A stretch of DNA of 64,000 nt from Begonia masoniana. Lineage: Eukaryota; Streptophyta; Magnoliopsida; Cucurbitales; Begoniaceae. The DNA lies in NCBI GenBank assembly GCA_022432975.1, contig CM039516.1:29342051-29406050 (forward strand). Reading direction: 5' to 3'. Under the pieces are notes generated by a model. The model ran no database searches. It had not been told where the DNA came from and saw nothing but the letters and a program-made list of their open reading frames with translations. Both the position numbers and the translations under genes were made by a program. Of this stretch, positions 35,242-47,410 are shown one piece after another (the first letter of the stretch is position 1; every line of letters begins with the position of its first letter).

Positions 35242-35753
35242 GCCGGTGACGTCAGCCGGATGACTCGATTCACACACACACATCTACCGGTGAACTCCAT
35301 CACGATGGTTGAACTTGCAACTTTACTCAGACTTTCAAAACCCCTGACCCTAAGTAACTTCAGAAAACTCAACAGAAAGTGGAATAATATTTCAACTACT
35401 CAAATTCCATCCAAAACCATCTCTAACTGTGAGAAGGACAAGCTTACTTCACTGAAACCATTCAGAACAATTCAAATCAATCCTTACATCACTCAAATTC
35501 AGTTAAATCAACATTTAAGCCCAACCAAATACTATTAACAGAAAACTCTAAAAATAATCGTATTCGGAATATTGAAAACCACTACTGTCATGAAAACTCA
35601 ACACACTAAAATTGAAACGTTGACTACTGAACCTTCACACCAACTGACATCAGTTAAACCACCCCATCAGCTGCCAGATTGTTACAAAGATGCACTCCAC
35701 AAACAGTCTAGTCCTCAGCAGACTCAGTAAACACACCTGCAATCACTTCTTCA

Positions 35754-36245
35754 CCTACATCACAAAACTCATCTATTAGCCTAATGCTAAGTAAGTAAAG
35801 CAGTAATGAAATGAAATGCTGAAAAATAAAATTCCTAAACATGCAATTTCTACTTTCTCATCTCAGTTGCATTCACATACGTTCATAATTTGATCTGATC
35901 CCTCGGTTCCCTTGAGAAGTGGATCAATTTTCCCAATGTTATACATCCTCTACTCAATTAAGGGGCGGATGAATTCCCTTAATAGCTGATCTGATCCCTC
36001 TGTTCCCTTGGGAGTGGGATCAATCCTCCCAATGTTATACATCCTCTACTCGATTAAGGGGCGGATGAATTCCCTTAATAGCTGATCTGTCACATTTAGT
36101 TCATACCTTATCGTTCTTACATGGAAATTCATTTTCGTAATCTTTCAAAAACATGATGCATGACATACAAAACCATTTCCAAAATACATAACCCTACTGT
36201 TTTGTGATGTAGGCCAGAAGGCACATGCATACTTTACTTACCTGG
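35754..36245 (-). other. LTR leader structure in the 3' LTR of H
   Basis: CCTACATCACAAAAC (35754-35768) is the perfect 15-bp reverse complement of GTTTTGTGATGTAGG (36199-36213). The donor-like CCAG/GTAAGT is at 36237-36245. GTAAGTAAAG at the donor is complementary to CTTTACTTAC upstream of the acceptor. A module of about 95 bp (GATCTGATCCCTC...CCCTTAATAGCT) is present twice (about 35898-35984 and 35985-36085). Confidence 0.55.
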
Positions 36246-36788
36246 TCTTCTGAATGGTTTGGTTGAAATCTCCTCCGGGAATTAGCTCGAACCTAAATCC
36301 ATAAACCGATCATTAATTAAACCTTCACTAAACTTCATCCTATTCAACCAGAGACCTAAGGAAACTAATTGAGAACTCTGGTCATAATGCATTCCCGATA
36401 CTGCACTAAACTAAAATCGACACTCATCTATAGCATCCTCGAAACCCTCGCATTGGACTCCCTCGGTTATCAGACTGCTAAAATATAAGAAATGGGGAAA
36501 AACTTACTTAGATGGAAGAAGAGTCTGGTGGAAGATTCGTCGTGAGCTCCGCTGAGCTTGAGCTGGACACCGAAAAGGAATAAATGATAAAACAGTGGCG
36601 GCTACAGTGCATAAATCTCTAAACCCCTTCCCTTAAATAGGTTATCTAATTTTAACTTGCCAAATTTACATAAATGCCCTTTCTTAGTCACTCTTTAACC
36701 TAACCAATAACTCTCCCAATTCTTTCATGAATTTGCACATCATTAATTGATAAGTTAAATTCGGTTTAATTGAAACCGGGTGCTACAA

Positions 36789-36802
36789 TCTACCCTCCTT
36801 AA
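36789..36802 (-). promoter_or_regulatory. Polypurine tract of H
   Basis: The minus strand reads TTAAGGAGGGTAGA directly before the LTR, as in C. Confidence 0.8.
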
Positions 36803-36822
36803 AAGAATTTTGTCCTCAAAAT

Positions 36823-37866
36823 TCAGTACCTGAATAATTCTGGATGTTGGTCCATCATGTCTTGCTGGCGTTCCCAAGTTGTCTCCTCAACGCTCTGGTT
36901 GTTCCATAAGACTTTTACTAGTGGAACCTCTTTGTTGCGCAATACCTTTACTACATAATCTAAGATTTTTACTGGTTTCTCCTCAAATGTAAGAGTATGA
37001 AGGACTTCAATGTTCTGCTGTTCTATAATATGTGAAGGATCTGTAACGCATTTCTTAAGCATGGAAACATGAAACACATTATGAACTCCCTCCAGAGAGG
37101 CTGGTAACTGAAGTTGATATGCTGACTTCCCAATTCTCTTCACGATTTGGAAAGGTCCAATGTATCTGGGGTTCAACTTGCCTCTTTTCCCAAATCTCAC
37201 AACTCCTTTGAAAGGTGACACCTTAAGGAAAACTTCATTACCAACATCAAATTCTAATTCTCTTCGTCTTTTGTCTGCATAGCTTTTCTGCCGGCTTTGA
37301 GCTGTTAAGATTCTTTGTCGGATAAGAGCAATCTTCTCCACTGTCTGCTGCACAATATCAGGACCAATCAATTGTGCTTCTCCAACCTCTTCCCAATATA
37401 ATGGTGATCTGCACTTTCGTTCATATAAAGCCTCGTATGGTGCCATGCCTATTGTTGCTTGAAAACTGTTATTATAAGAGAATTCAATCAATGGTATATA
37501 CTTACTCCAAGAACCTTGAAATTCCAGTACACATGCACGAAGCATATCTTCCAACGTTTGGGTAGTTCTCTCGGATTGTCCATCAGTTTGAGGATGAAAG
37601 GCTGTGCTAAAACTAAGCTGTGTTCCCATAGCCTTGTGCAAACTTTTCCAAAACTTAGATGTAAATCTGGAGTCTCGGTCTGAAACTATGGTGCTTGGAA
37701 CTCCATGCAGTTTAACAACCTCGTGCACATACAACTCAGCCAATTGATCCATCGAGTATGTTATCTTCATTGGCAGAAAGTGATATGATTTGGTTAAACG
37801 ATCAACTATTACCCAAATTGCATCGTGACCTTTTACTGTTCTAGGTAATCCTATAACAAAATCCAT
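36823..37866 (-). pseudogene. Element H integrase core and chromodomain
   Basis: This is 347 residues: MDFVIGLP (first catalytic Asp at residue 2), IVSDRDSRF (second Asp, about 61) and DGQSERT (Glu, about 97). The C-terminal GPFQIVKRIGKSAYQL region and the chromodomain-like VKVLWNNQSVEETTWE (about 318-333) follow, and it ends HPELFRY. This domain alone is uninterrupted, but it is cut off from the rest of pol by a stop at EWK-stop (TGG to TAG), just upstream. Confidence 0.92.
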
Positions 37867-37878
37867 AGTTATTTGTTC

Positions 37879-38481
37879 CTATTTCCATTCGGGAACTGGT
37901 AAGGGTTGCGATGTTCCAGCAGGCCTCTGATGTTTGGCTTTGACTTGCTGGCAGACCAGACACGACTCCATATACTCCGCCACACTTCTCTTCATACCCG
38001 GCCACCAATAATGTTGCTTGAGATCTCTGTACATTTTCGTACCGCCAGGATGAGCAGAAAATCTAGAGGAATGTGCCTCAAATAGGATTTCCTTCATAAG
38101 TTCAGTATCAGCCGGAACAAACCATCTATTTCGAAACTTGAGAATTCCATCAGCTGAGCAGTTGAAATCCGACTTGTCAGTAGAATCTATGCACAACTTA
38201 TACTTATTACACTCAGCGTCATTCATTTGAACTTCCTTTATTTTCTCCAAAATAGTTGGCCTCAAAGATATGGCCGAAAGCATGGCTGACACACTAGACA
38301 CAGCTTCCAGGTTAAATCTTTGGAAATCTGTCTCTAAAGCTATCGGTATTTCTAGAATCAATGTAGAGACTGAAGGAGTCACTCTACTCAAAGCATCCGC
38401 CACCACATTCGCCTTGTCAGGGTGGTACTTAATCTCAAAATCATAATCTTTGACAAACTCTAACCACCTACGTTGCCTCAT
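37879..38481 (-). pseudogene. Element H RNase H end and integrase zinc finger
   Basis: This 200-residue frame contains [26 protein letters not shown] (last RNase H Asp) and the HHCC finger ([20 protein letters not shown] to CLVCQQVKAKHQ). It ends at a stop replacing the Trp found in C (EWKW). Confidence 0.92.
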
Positions 38482-38483
38482 AT

Positions 38484-38846
38484 TCAGTTCTTTTTGCGTG
38501 AAATGTATTTCATGCTTTTATGATCCGAAAATATCTCACAGTTTTGTCCATACAGGTAGTGCCTCCAAATCTTTAATGCAAAAACCACAGCAGCTAATTC
38601 TAAGTCATGTGTGGGGTAATTCTTTTTGTGTACTTTTAACTGCCTAGAAGCATAAGCTATAACCTTTCCATCTTGCATCAAAACACAACCAAGTCCAATC
38701 TTGGAAGCATCACAATAAATACTGAATTTACCATTTTCGACAGAAAGAGTTAAAATTGGGGCATTGGTCAGTTTCTGCTTCAAGGTCTGGAAACTGGATT
38801 CACATTTATCAGTCCAATTATACTTCACATTTTTCCTTGTTAACAT
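38484..38846 (-). pseudogene. Element H RNase H, main part
   Basis: [35 protein letters not shown] and IFSDHKS hold the RNase H acidic residues. The frame ends at KYISRKKN, where one base is missing compared with KYIFTQKEL in C. The next piece begins immediately after. Confidence 0.92.
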
Positions 38847-38948
38847 AGTAAGGGGTGTGGCAATCTTTGAAAATCCCTCGATGAATTTTCTATAATACCT
38901 TGCTAGTCCAAGGAAACTTCGGATATCAGTGGCATTCTTCGGTTGAGA

Positions 38949-39830
38949 TCATTCCTTAACTGATTGAACCTTGACTGGATCAACAGATATCCCATCTCCA
39001 GAGATCACATGGCCAAGAAAGTGAACTCTGTCCAACCAAAACTCACACTTAGAAAATTTGGCATAAAGTTGGTGCTGCTTCAGCAATCCTAACACCAAGT
39101 TTAGGTGTCCTGCATGCTCATCCTTAGTTTTAGAATAGATTAGAATGTCGTCTATAAGTACAATGACAAACTTGTCCAAATACTCGCGAAACACCCTATT
39201 CATAAGATCCATGAAGGCTGCTGGCGCATTTGTCAAACCAAAAGACATAACCAAAAACTCATAATGTCCATACCTTGTACGAAAGGCAGTCTTTGAGATA
39301 TCTTCAGATTTAACCTTCAACTGGTGATATCCGAACCTAAGGTCAATTTTAGAGAAAACTCTTGCACCCTTAAGCTGATGAAATAAATCATCAATCCTCG
39401 GCAGTGGATACTTGTTCTTGACAGTTAGCTTATTCAATTCTTTATAGTCTATGCACATACGCATTGATCCGTCTTTCTTTTTGACAAAAAGGACGGGTGC
39501 ACCCCATGGTGAAAAGCTAGTGCGTATGAACCCCTTCTCCAACAAATCCTCTAACTGTTTTTTCAATTCTTTAAGTTCTGTTGGTGCTAGTCTATATGGA
39601 TTCTTAGATACAGGCTCAGCGCCGGGGTAAACATCTACCACAAATTCAATTTCCCTATCTGGTGGCAAACCAGGAAGGTCATCTAGAAATACCTCTGGAA
39701 AATCTTGGACAACTAAAACGTTTTTGGGGCTTGATTTTTCTACTTGTTGGGTGTCTAAAACACTGGCCAAAAAGCACAAATACTCTCTGCAAGGGGAGGG
39801 TCTACAACTAACAGAAGTCATTACAGTCAT
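38949..39830 (-). pseudogene. Element H reverse transcriptase
   Basis: This is 293 residues: linker [18 protein letters not shown], then [42 protein letters not shown] and the active site [12 protein letters not shown] (about residues 207-218), then [16 protein letters not shown]. It ends at a stop replacing Trp in VKEWSQPKN (TGG to TGA), beyond which RT continues to 38849. Confidence 0.92.
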
Positions 39831-39851
39831 TTCCTTACTCTTCTTCAGGGC

Positions 39852-41009
39852 TTAGAAGGTATGGTTTAAACCACTAGGGGGTTGAAAACTAACAATTCCA
39901 GTTCTACAATCTATTGTGGCATAATGCTTAAACAACCAATCCATTCCTAGGATCACATCGAATCCCATTATGTCTATAACAATGAGGTCAGCAGACAAAT
40001 TTATATTTCCTACTAATACAATACTATCGGGCATCACTTGATTGGAGTGCATGTGTTCACCAGAGGGTAATGCTACGCTAAACACATGCTCAGAAGGAGC
40101 AAACTGTACACCTAACTTATCAGCAAATGCAGAGGCTATAAAAGAATTAGTTGCACCCGAATCTATCAAAGTAAAAGCAGGTACAGAGTTAATCAATATA
40201 GTACCTGACACTACAACAGGCTGGTCCTCATCACCTGACTCCATCATGGAGAATATTCTTAGCTTAATCTTGACAGGGCCACCCTTCAAAGCTGGGCAGT
40301 CTCTGTTGACATGGCCAACCTTGTTGCAATGGAAACATCGAAGGACCCGGGGCTTTGGGCAATCCTTGTACAAGTGTCCAACCTCTTCACAGTTGAAGCA
40401 CTTACCTGATCCAAATCTACACTCCCCTAAGTGATTCTTTGAACATTTCAGGCACTGAGGGAACTTCTGGGTATTCAGTACCTTCTTTCCAGATCCTTGG
40501 TTATTTTGGCCTTCACTTGGCCTCTTCACTCCCCTCTGATGGTGTGGCTGGATAAACTTTTGCGAAACCTCCTTTGGTCCGGCACACTTCCTTTCAGCTT
40601 CTTCCACTTCCAGAGCAGTGGACACAACTTCACTAAATGTCAAGTCTTTAATGCCATAGAATTTGACTCCTCGGTAAATCTCCGGCTTGAGTCCATGCAC
40701 AAATTTGAACACCTTATCCTCGTCCTTATGAGCAAAATGTCCAGCAAACCTGGACAAGGACTCAAATTGCCTACTGTACTCTGCCACCGACCCTGTCTGC
40801 TTCAAACTCAGAAACTCCAACTTCTTTGCGGTTTGGACCGTGATGTTAAAATACTTCCAAAAGAATATGTCCTTGAATTGTGACCAAGGCATCGCCAACA
40901 CATCTGTGGTAGTCTCTATTGATTCCCACCAGGGTTGAGCTTCACTAGCCAAATGGAACGTGGCCAACGTGACTTTGTCCTCTTCTCCAATATTGGCACA
41001 CCTAAACAT
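39852..41009 (-). pseudogene. Element H gag C-terminus, zinc knuckles and protease
   Basis: This 385-residue frame covers the capsid region (FKFVHGLKPEIYRG, about 101-114), a variant Cys cluster CLKCSKNHLGEC (186-197), two intact CCHC knuckles (CFNCEEVGHLYKDC 204-217 and CFHCNKVGHVNRDC 225-238) and protease LIDSGATNSF with the catalytic Asp at 283. It ends MDWLFKHYATIDC... then a stop at 39852, where C has a Gln codon. The N-terminal part of gag is in another frame. Confidence 0.92.
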
Positions 41010-41307
41010 ACTCTAAATTTTTTCTAAGCCATCCCTCAGCAATAACTGGATCAGTTGACTGTCCATCAAACGTGGGTGGTCTTAGTCTCCGGAATCTATC
41101 TCCAGAATGTTCACTGCTAGAACCTGAGTTGGCACTTCCTTGTGTCTCCCGGCTCAACAGCACTCCTAATTGATCAGACTGTTGACGTACTATATCAGTC
41201 TGCTGACGCATCAATTCTGTTAGCTGCCTAATTACACTAGCGTCCTCCTCCCGCCTCGGACTTGGTATCTCTCTTGGTAACCTTGGTCTTCCTGGTCGTC
41301 TAGACAT
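41002..41307 (-). pseudogene. Element H gag N-terminus
   Basis: The ATG at 41307 gives MSRRPGRPRLPREIPSP, a Gln-rich stretch (about residues 28-50) and SGDRFRRLRPPTFDGQSTDP, homologous to C and A. A frameshift near 41005-41030 (an A-rich run in the WLRTIEEMF equivalent) separates it from the rest of gag. Confidence 0.9.
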
Positions 41308-41444
41308 TTGCTATATTTCTGTACAAGGTTAATTACACTCTTAAATATCTAGTAGCTAAGGTTAAGGTAAACACTTACAGTTGTTGGAGTACCTCCATGC
41401 AACGATTGGCACTGATGAGTAATATTTTGAACGGTTTAACTGAA

Positions 41445-41458
41445 TGTCTCTGATACCA
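41445..41458 (-). promoter_or_regulatory. Primer-binding site of H
   Basis: The minus strand reads TGGTATCAGAGACA, three bases inside the 5' LTR, an initiator-Met-type site. Confidence 0.85.
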
Positions 41459-41461
41459 TAC

Positions 41462-43715
41462 TGTAACGCCTCGAACTTTCAGAACCCAATTCGTTACACA
41501 AGAATTGCACATGACTCGGAAACTCTGGTTCAAATTTGAAACTTCGCTCGAAAGTCATAATTTGATATGTTTTTTTTTCTAAAACCTCAGACATTTAAAA
41601 TCTTGCAGCGGAAATCATTTCAGTAAAAATAGAGTTAAGCAAAACTATTGTACGATGATTGATTAATCAGTTGAAATGCTAAGAAATACTCGGTAAAAAG
41701 AATAAAGATTTAAATTGCAAAATACTTCAAAAGTTTCAAGTCAAACGCATCGCCTGCTGAACAAGTCAACAAAAAGGGCTGAAACAGAAAATAGAAGACA
41801 TCATCCGGTGACAAAACGACAAAATATTCTCTATATCTTCCGGTGACGTCAGCCGGATGATCGACGTTATACTGCATCCACCAGTGACTAGACGACACAC
41901 TCCCTACATCTTCCGGTGGATTAACACACGACATCCATCGGTCACTAAACGACAAAATACTTCCTACATCTTCTGGTAGATTAACACATGACATCCACCG
42001 GTCACTAAACGACAAACATTTCCTACATCTTCCGGTGGATTATCACACGACATCCACCGGTCACTAGACGACAAAAGACTTTTTACGTCATCCGATGGAT
42101 TTACACACGACATCCACCGGTGAGTAAAATACTCGACATCATCCGGTGAGTAAAATACTCGACATCAGCCGGTGACGTCAGCCGGATGATTCGATTCACA
42201 CACACAACATCTACCGGTGAACTCCATTCACCGATGGTTGAACTTGCAAACTTTACTCAAGACTTTCAAAAACCCCTGACCCTAAGTAACTTCAGAAAAC
42301 TCAACAGAAAGTGGAAAAATATTTCAACTACTCAAATTCCATCCAAAAATATCTCTAACTGTGAGAAGGACAAGCTTACTTCACTGAAACCATTCAGAAC
42401 AATTCAAATCCTTACATCACTCAAATTCAGTAAAATCAACATTTAAGCCCAACCAAATACTATTAACAGAAAACTCTAAAAAAAATCGTATTCAGAATAT
42501 TGAAAACCACTACTGTCATGAAAACTCAACACACTAAAATTGAAACGTTGACAACTGAACCTTCACACCAACTGACATTAGTTAAACCGCCCCATCAGCT
42601 GCCAGATTGTTACAAAGATGCACTCCACAACCAGTCTAGTCCTCAGCAGACTCAGTAAACACACCTGCAATCACTTCTTCACCTACATCACAAAACTCAT
42701 CTATTAGCCTAATGCTAAGTAAGTAAAGCAGTAATGAAATGAAATGCTGAAACATAAAATTCATAAACATGCAATTTCTACTTTCTCATCTCAGTTGCAT
42801 TCACATACGTTCATAAGTTGATCTGATCCCTCGGTTCCCTTAGGAAGTGGATCAATTTTCCCAATGTTATACATCCTCTACTCGATTAAGGGGCGGATGA
42901 ATTCCCTTAATAGCTGATCTGATCCCTCTGTTCCCTTGGGAGTGGGATCAATTCTCCGAATATTATACATCCTCTACTCGATTAAACGGCGGATGAATTC
43001 CCTTAATAGCTGATTTGTCACATTCAGTTCATACCTTATCGTTCTTACATGGAAATTCATTTTCGTAATCTTTCAAAAACATGATGCATGACATACAAAA
43101 CCATTTCCAAAATACATAACCCTACTGTTTTGTGATGTAGGCCCGAAGGCACATGCATACTTTACTTACCTTGTCTTCTGGATGGTTTGGTTGAAATCTC
43201 CTCCGGGAATTAGCTCGAACCTAAATCCATAAACCGATCATTAATTAAACCTTCACTAAACTTCATCCTATTCAACCAGAGACCTAAGGAAACTAATTGA
43301 GAACTCTGGTCATAATGCATTCCTAATACTGCACTAAACTGAAATCGACACTCATCTATAGCATCCTCGAAACCCTCGCATTGGACTCCCTCGGTTATCA
43401 GACTGCTAAAATATAAGAAATGGGGAAAAACTTACTTAGATGGAAGAAGAGTCTGGTGGAAGATTCGTCGTGAGCTCCGCTGAGCTTGAGCTGGACACCG
43501 AAAAGGAATAAATGATAAAACAGTGGCGGCTACAGTGCATAAATCTCTAAACCCCTTCCCTTAAATAGGTTATCTACTTTTAACTTGCCAAATTTACATA
43601 AATACCCTTGCTTAGTCACTCTTTAACCTAACCAATAACTCTCCCAATTCTTCCATGAATTTGCACATCATTAATTGATAAGTTAAATTCGGTTTAATTG
43701 AAACCGGGTGCTACA
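41462..43715 (-). mobile_element. Element H: 5' LTR
   Basis: This is 2254 bp, nearly identical to the other LTR apart from the minisatellite (two 26-bp copies at about 42117-42168). It is the promoter LTR of H, with a TATA-like CTATTTAAGG on the minus strand near 43560. Confidence 0.95.
42682..43172 (-). other. LTR leader structure in the 5' LTR of H
   Basis: Arms CCTACATCACAAAAC (42682-42696) and GTTTTGTGATGTAGG (43127-43141) are perfect complements. The donor-like AAG/GTAAGT is at about 43165-43172. It lies between the TATA-like site and the gag start. Confidence 0.55.
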
Positions 43716-44610
43716 ATGAAAACGTCGTACCTCAAAAATATTGGTTACAATTGGCCACTCCTTGATTTCCGAGATCTTTGAGTCATCCACCTCCATGCCA
43801 CTTTTGGAGATAATAAAATCGAGAAAGTACACCTTTTGTTGAGCAAATGAACACTTTTTGAGATTGCCATAAAGCTTTGCAACTCTAAGGGTGTTGAAAA
43901 GAATGCCAAGGTGTTCCATATGAGATTCGAAGTCTATGCTATAAATAAGGATGTCATCAAAATGCACCACTATAAACTTGCCCAAGTAATCTCAATGCAT
44001 GAGCCTCATGAAGGTGCTTGGTGCATTAGAGAGGCCGAAGGCATTACTAGCCATTCAAATAAACCATACTTTGTTTTGAAAGCCGTCTTTCATTCATCTC
44101 TTTCCCTCATTCGAATTTGGTGGTACCCACTCTTAAGATCCACCTTTTAAAGGAACGATACTCCACTTAATTCATCAAGTATGTCGTCAAGCCTTGGAAT
44201 AGGAAAATGGTACTTGATTGTGATTTGGTTGATGACTCTACTATCCACACACATTTGCATGGAACCATCCTATTTGGGCACTAAAAGTGAGGGCACGACA
44301 CAAGGACTCATAGATTCTCTTACATATCTCATATTAACCAATTCCTCCACTTGATGTTGTAATTCTTTTGTCTCCTCGGGGTTTTTTCAATAGGCCGGCC
44401 GATTTGGAAGTACTTCACCCAATTGGAGATTAATTTGATGCTCAATACCACGGAGGGGTGGTAACCCTTGTGGTAACTCCTCCGCAAACACATCTTGATA
44501 CGTACGGAGGAGGTTTTGTACGACTTGAGGAACACTTCTCAAATTCTCCATTCTATCTCGGAAAAGCATAAGGATAGTAGGTCTGCCTTCTAGAAGAGAA
44601 CTTCTCAATT
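43716..44610 (-). pseudogene. Element G reverse transcriptase, N-terminal and palm parts
   Basis: The minus strand has MGKFIVVHFDDILIYS (FDD active site, near 43953), then LRVAKLYGNLKKCSF and VYFLDFIISKSGMEVDD. Upstream, in other frames, lie a [13 protein letters not shown] segment (about 44230-44270) and LRTYQDVFAEELPQGLPPLRGIEHQINL (44480-44400), the usual start of RT in this lineage. Several frameshifts are present. Confidence 0.85.
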
Positions 44611-44946
44611 CCCTTTTTGATAGGAAAATATTAGTTTTCTCCCTATTTTTCTTTCTTTCTCATCATCTCGTGCAACTTGATCGGGTTGGAGAGGAATGTG
44701 ATTGATTTTTCTACCCTTGTAGTGGAATGAATAATAATTTGTGAAACTATCATGTGTTGTTTTTTGATCATATTGCCGCAGTCTTCCGAATAAAAAATGG
44801 CTTATAGTCATGGGGACCACATCACATAACACCTTATCTTTGTAATTCCTAATGGTAAATTCCACACTTACTTGCTCGGTCACCTTTGCATCATCCTTGT
44901 CGTTCAACCATCTCAGTTTGTAAGGAGTATGATACTTGGTGGTTTC
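44611..44946 (-). pseudogene. Element G protease-RT linker
   Basis: The minus-strand frame reads YKLRWLNDKDDAKVTEQVSVEFTI and KVLCDVVPMTISHFLFGR, typical of the stretch after the protease in this gypsy lineage. It is cut at 44946 by solo LTR I and continues at 47035. Confidence 0.8.
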
Positions 44947-47034
44947 TGTAACGCCCCGAGTTATCTGAACCCGGTTCGTTACACAAAAGCCCATACATGA
45001 CTAAGAAATCCCAACTGTATTAATATTGTTATTATTATTATTATTTTTTTAACTTTGCTCAACATTCAGCATATGACATAAGCTAAAATCTCAAAACATT
45101 TAAAAACTTGCAGCGGAAATCATTTGGACAGCAATAGAGCTAAACAAAACTATGAACATTGTTTGAAGTGTAAGAATTAATCGGCTAAAAAGAAATAGAG
45201 GTCTAAATCGTGAAATACTTGGAAAGTCACAGAAGTCAAACGCATCTTCCGATGGATAAAGTCAACGGAAGAAGCAGAAACAGGCTTCTACCGATGACGT
45301 AGACCAGAAGAGTTGAAAACAAAAGACATCTCTCGGTGGACTGCATCTACCGATGACGTCAGCCGAATAAATCACTTATTCAACATCAACCGATCGCAAA
45401 ACGACAAGCTTTTCGACTCATATCTACCGACGGCAAAATGACAAAACATATTACCCACTCATACCGGTAGTGCAAAATCTACATCTTCCGATAGCATTGA
45501 ACCTACATCATCCGATGGCTTAACTGAAGACATCTTCCGATAGAATTAAACCTACATCATCCGATGGCTTAACTGAAGACATCTTCCGATAGACAACATA
45601 CTATAACTCAACATCTTCCGATAGACATTGTCTAACGATAGAAGACAGAGCGACATTTCAACTATTTCTTACTATGTAAACACAACTTAAGTACAGAAAG
45701 AAATTACTTGTTTCACTGAGACCATTCAGAAATAACTCGAATCATTGCACTACTCAAATCCAGTAAAAACCAACATTATAAAAAAAACCCAACGGAATAT
45801 CATTATCCGAAAATCTCAAAACGTATTCAAAGTACTAAACCTCTACTAACATGAAAACTCAACATACTTAAATTAAAACATTGTCAACTGAAACTTCACA
45901 CCAACTGACATCAGTTAAATCGCCTCATCAAGTACCAGATCCGTGGCATGAATGTGCTCCTCCAACCAGCCTATCCATCAACAAGCTCAGAGAAATCACC
46001 TGTTGTTACTTCCTCACCTACATCACAAAACTCATCTATTAGCCTAATGCTAAATAAGCGAAGTGATAATGAAATGATATGCTGAAACTGAAATCCTAAT
46101 TATGCAGTTTCTACTTTCTCATCTCAGTTGCACATTCGTTCATTCACTGATCTGATCCCTCGATTTCCTTGGGAGTGGGATCAATTCTCCCAATGTTATA
46201 CATCCTCTTCATCAGTTAAGGGGTGGATGAATTCCCTTAATAGCTGTTCTGATCCCTCAGTTCCCTTGGGAGTGGGATCAGTTCTCCCAATGTTATAAAT
46301 CCTCTTCATCGGTTAAGAGGTTGATTAGTTCCCTTAACAACCAATGCATTTCAATCTGTACCTGCCTTTCCATAACATTACATGAAAGTTCATTTTCGTG
46401 TTCTTTAAAAAAAACATGATGCATGACATACAGGAAATACTCAAACATGCATACACCTAGTATTCTGTGATGTAGGCTCGAAAACACACACAATAATTCA
46501 CTTACCTGGCTCTCTTGGAAATGCTTGGTTTCAACTACTTCAGAAGCTCACTCACCTAGGGTCATGACAGTACATTAATCCAACTCTCACTAAAACTTAC
46601 CAAAATCAATAAAATACTTGAGGAAACCGATTGAAACTCTGCTACCCGTGCATTCCCATTTATCACCAAGAACCCGAACCTACCCCTAATCACAGCATCC
46701 TCAAATCTCTACATTGTATTCTCTCAGTTATCTAATCGCTAAAAAGCAAGAAAACAAGGAAGACTTACCTAGATTGAAAGAGAATCGGGCGAGAGAATCG
46801 CCTAGAGAGCTCTACTACTCGAGCTGAAAACCGAAAGAGAGAAATAGGGAATAGTGACGGCTATAGTGTATTAACACTTCCCTTAAATACCTTATTCGTT
46901 TTTTAAAACGTCACTTTACATAAATGCCCTTGCTTAGTCACTCACTAACCTAATAAATAATTCCCCTAATTCTTTCATAAAATGCACATCATATTTGATA
47001 AATTAAATTTGGTTTAGCGGAACCGGGTGCTACA
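44947..47034 (-). mobile_element. Element I: solo LTR (2.1 kb), related to H
   Basis: It runs TGTAACGCCCCG to GGGTGCTACA with perfect target duplication gtttc (44942-44946 and 47035-47039). The ends and parts of the interior (46010-46340 against 35750-36080) are close to the LTRs of H, but its CCGATRG-type tandem motifs (about 45480-45625) differ. No coding sequence is present. Confidence 0.93.
46017..46509 (-). other. LTR leader structure in I
   Basis: The arms are CCTACATCACA (46017-46027) and TGTGATGTAGG (46466-46476). The donor-like CCAG/GTAAGT is at 46501-46509. A module of about 100 bp (GATCTGATCCCTC...) is present twice (about 46148-46245 and 46246-46340). Confidence 0.5.
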
Positions 47035-47410
47035 GTTTCCAAGCCAAGTTTATCCACTAGTTCCCTTGAAGCCACGTTGGTGCAACTTCCCCCATCTATG
47101 ATAAGAGCACAAAGCATATCCTTGATGAAGCATCGGCCATGAAAGATATTTTCTTGTTGGCATTGTTCTTCAATTTGCTTTGTCATGAGAGTGCGCCTAA
47201 TTATCATCATTGGCCCCTTAGGTGGAAGAATTGAATCCTCTTGATCATCAAAATTTTCATTGTCTTCTCCCTCATTTTCTGCTTCACTACTTAATTCCTC
47301 CGGATCTAAGCCTTTCTTTGAGTCTACCTTGAGAACCATGACTCTTTGATTCGGACATGGTGCCATTATGTGACCATGGCCTAGGCACTTGAAGCATTTG
47401 ATTTCTCTAG
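47035..47410 (-). pseudogene. Element G nucleocapsid knuckle and protease
   Basis: The minus strand reads KCFKCLGHGHIMAPC (CCHC knuckle), an acidic linker (EELSSEAENEGEDNENFDDQ), then the protease with LIIDGGSCTNVASRELVDKLGL. The frame is interrupted by LTR I. Confidence 0.87.

Larger units (their letters stand above)
33537..36787 (-). mobile_element. Element H: 3' LTR, expanded
   Basis: It runs from TGTAACG to GCTACA. Beside the 26-bp array it has several diverged units of about 60 bp with CATCCACCGGTCACTA and TTCCGGTGGATTA motifs (about 33880-34195), and the leader structure at 35754-36245. A TATA-like CTATTTAAGG (minus strand) is near 36635. Confidence 0.95.
33537..43715 (-). mobile_element. 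Element H: Ty3/gypsy chromovirus with unequal LTRs
   Basis: It runs TGTAACGCCCC to GGTGCTACA with perfect target duplication atgaa (33532-33536 and 43716-43720), inserted in the RT of G. It has LTRs of 3251 bp and 2254 bp. The difference of 997 bp is explained by a minisatellite expansion. The gag-pol order is as in C, with a chromodomain. About five breaks in the reading frame make it non-autonomous. Outside the array the LTRs are almost identical, so the insertion is recent. Confidence 0.95.
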
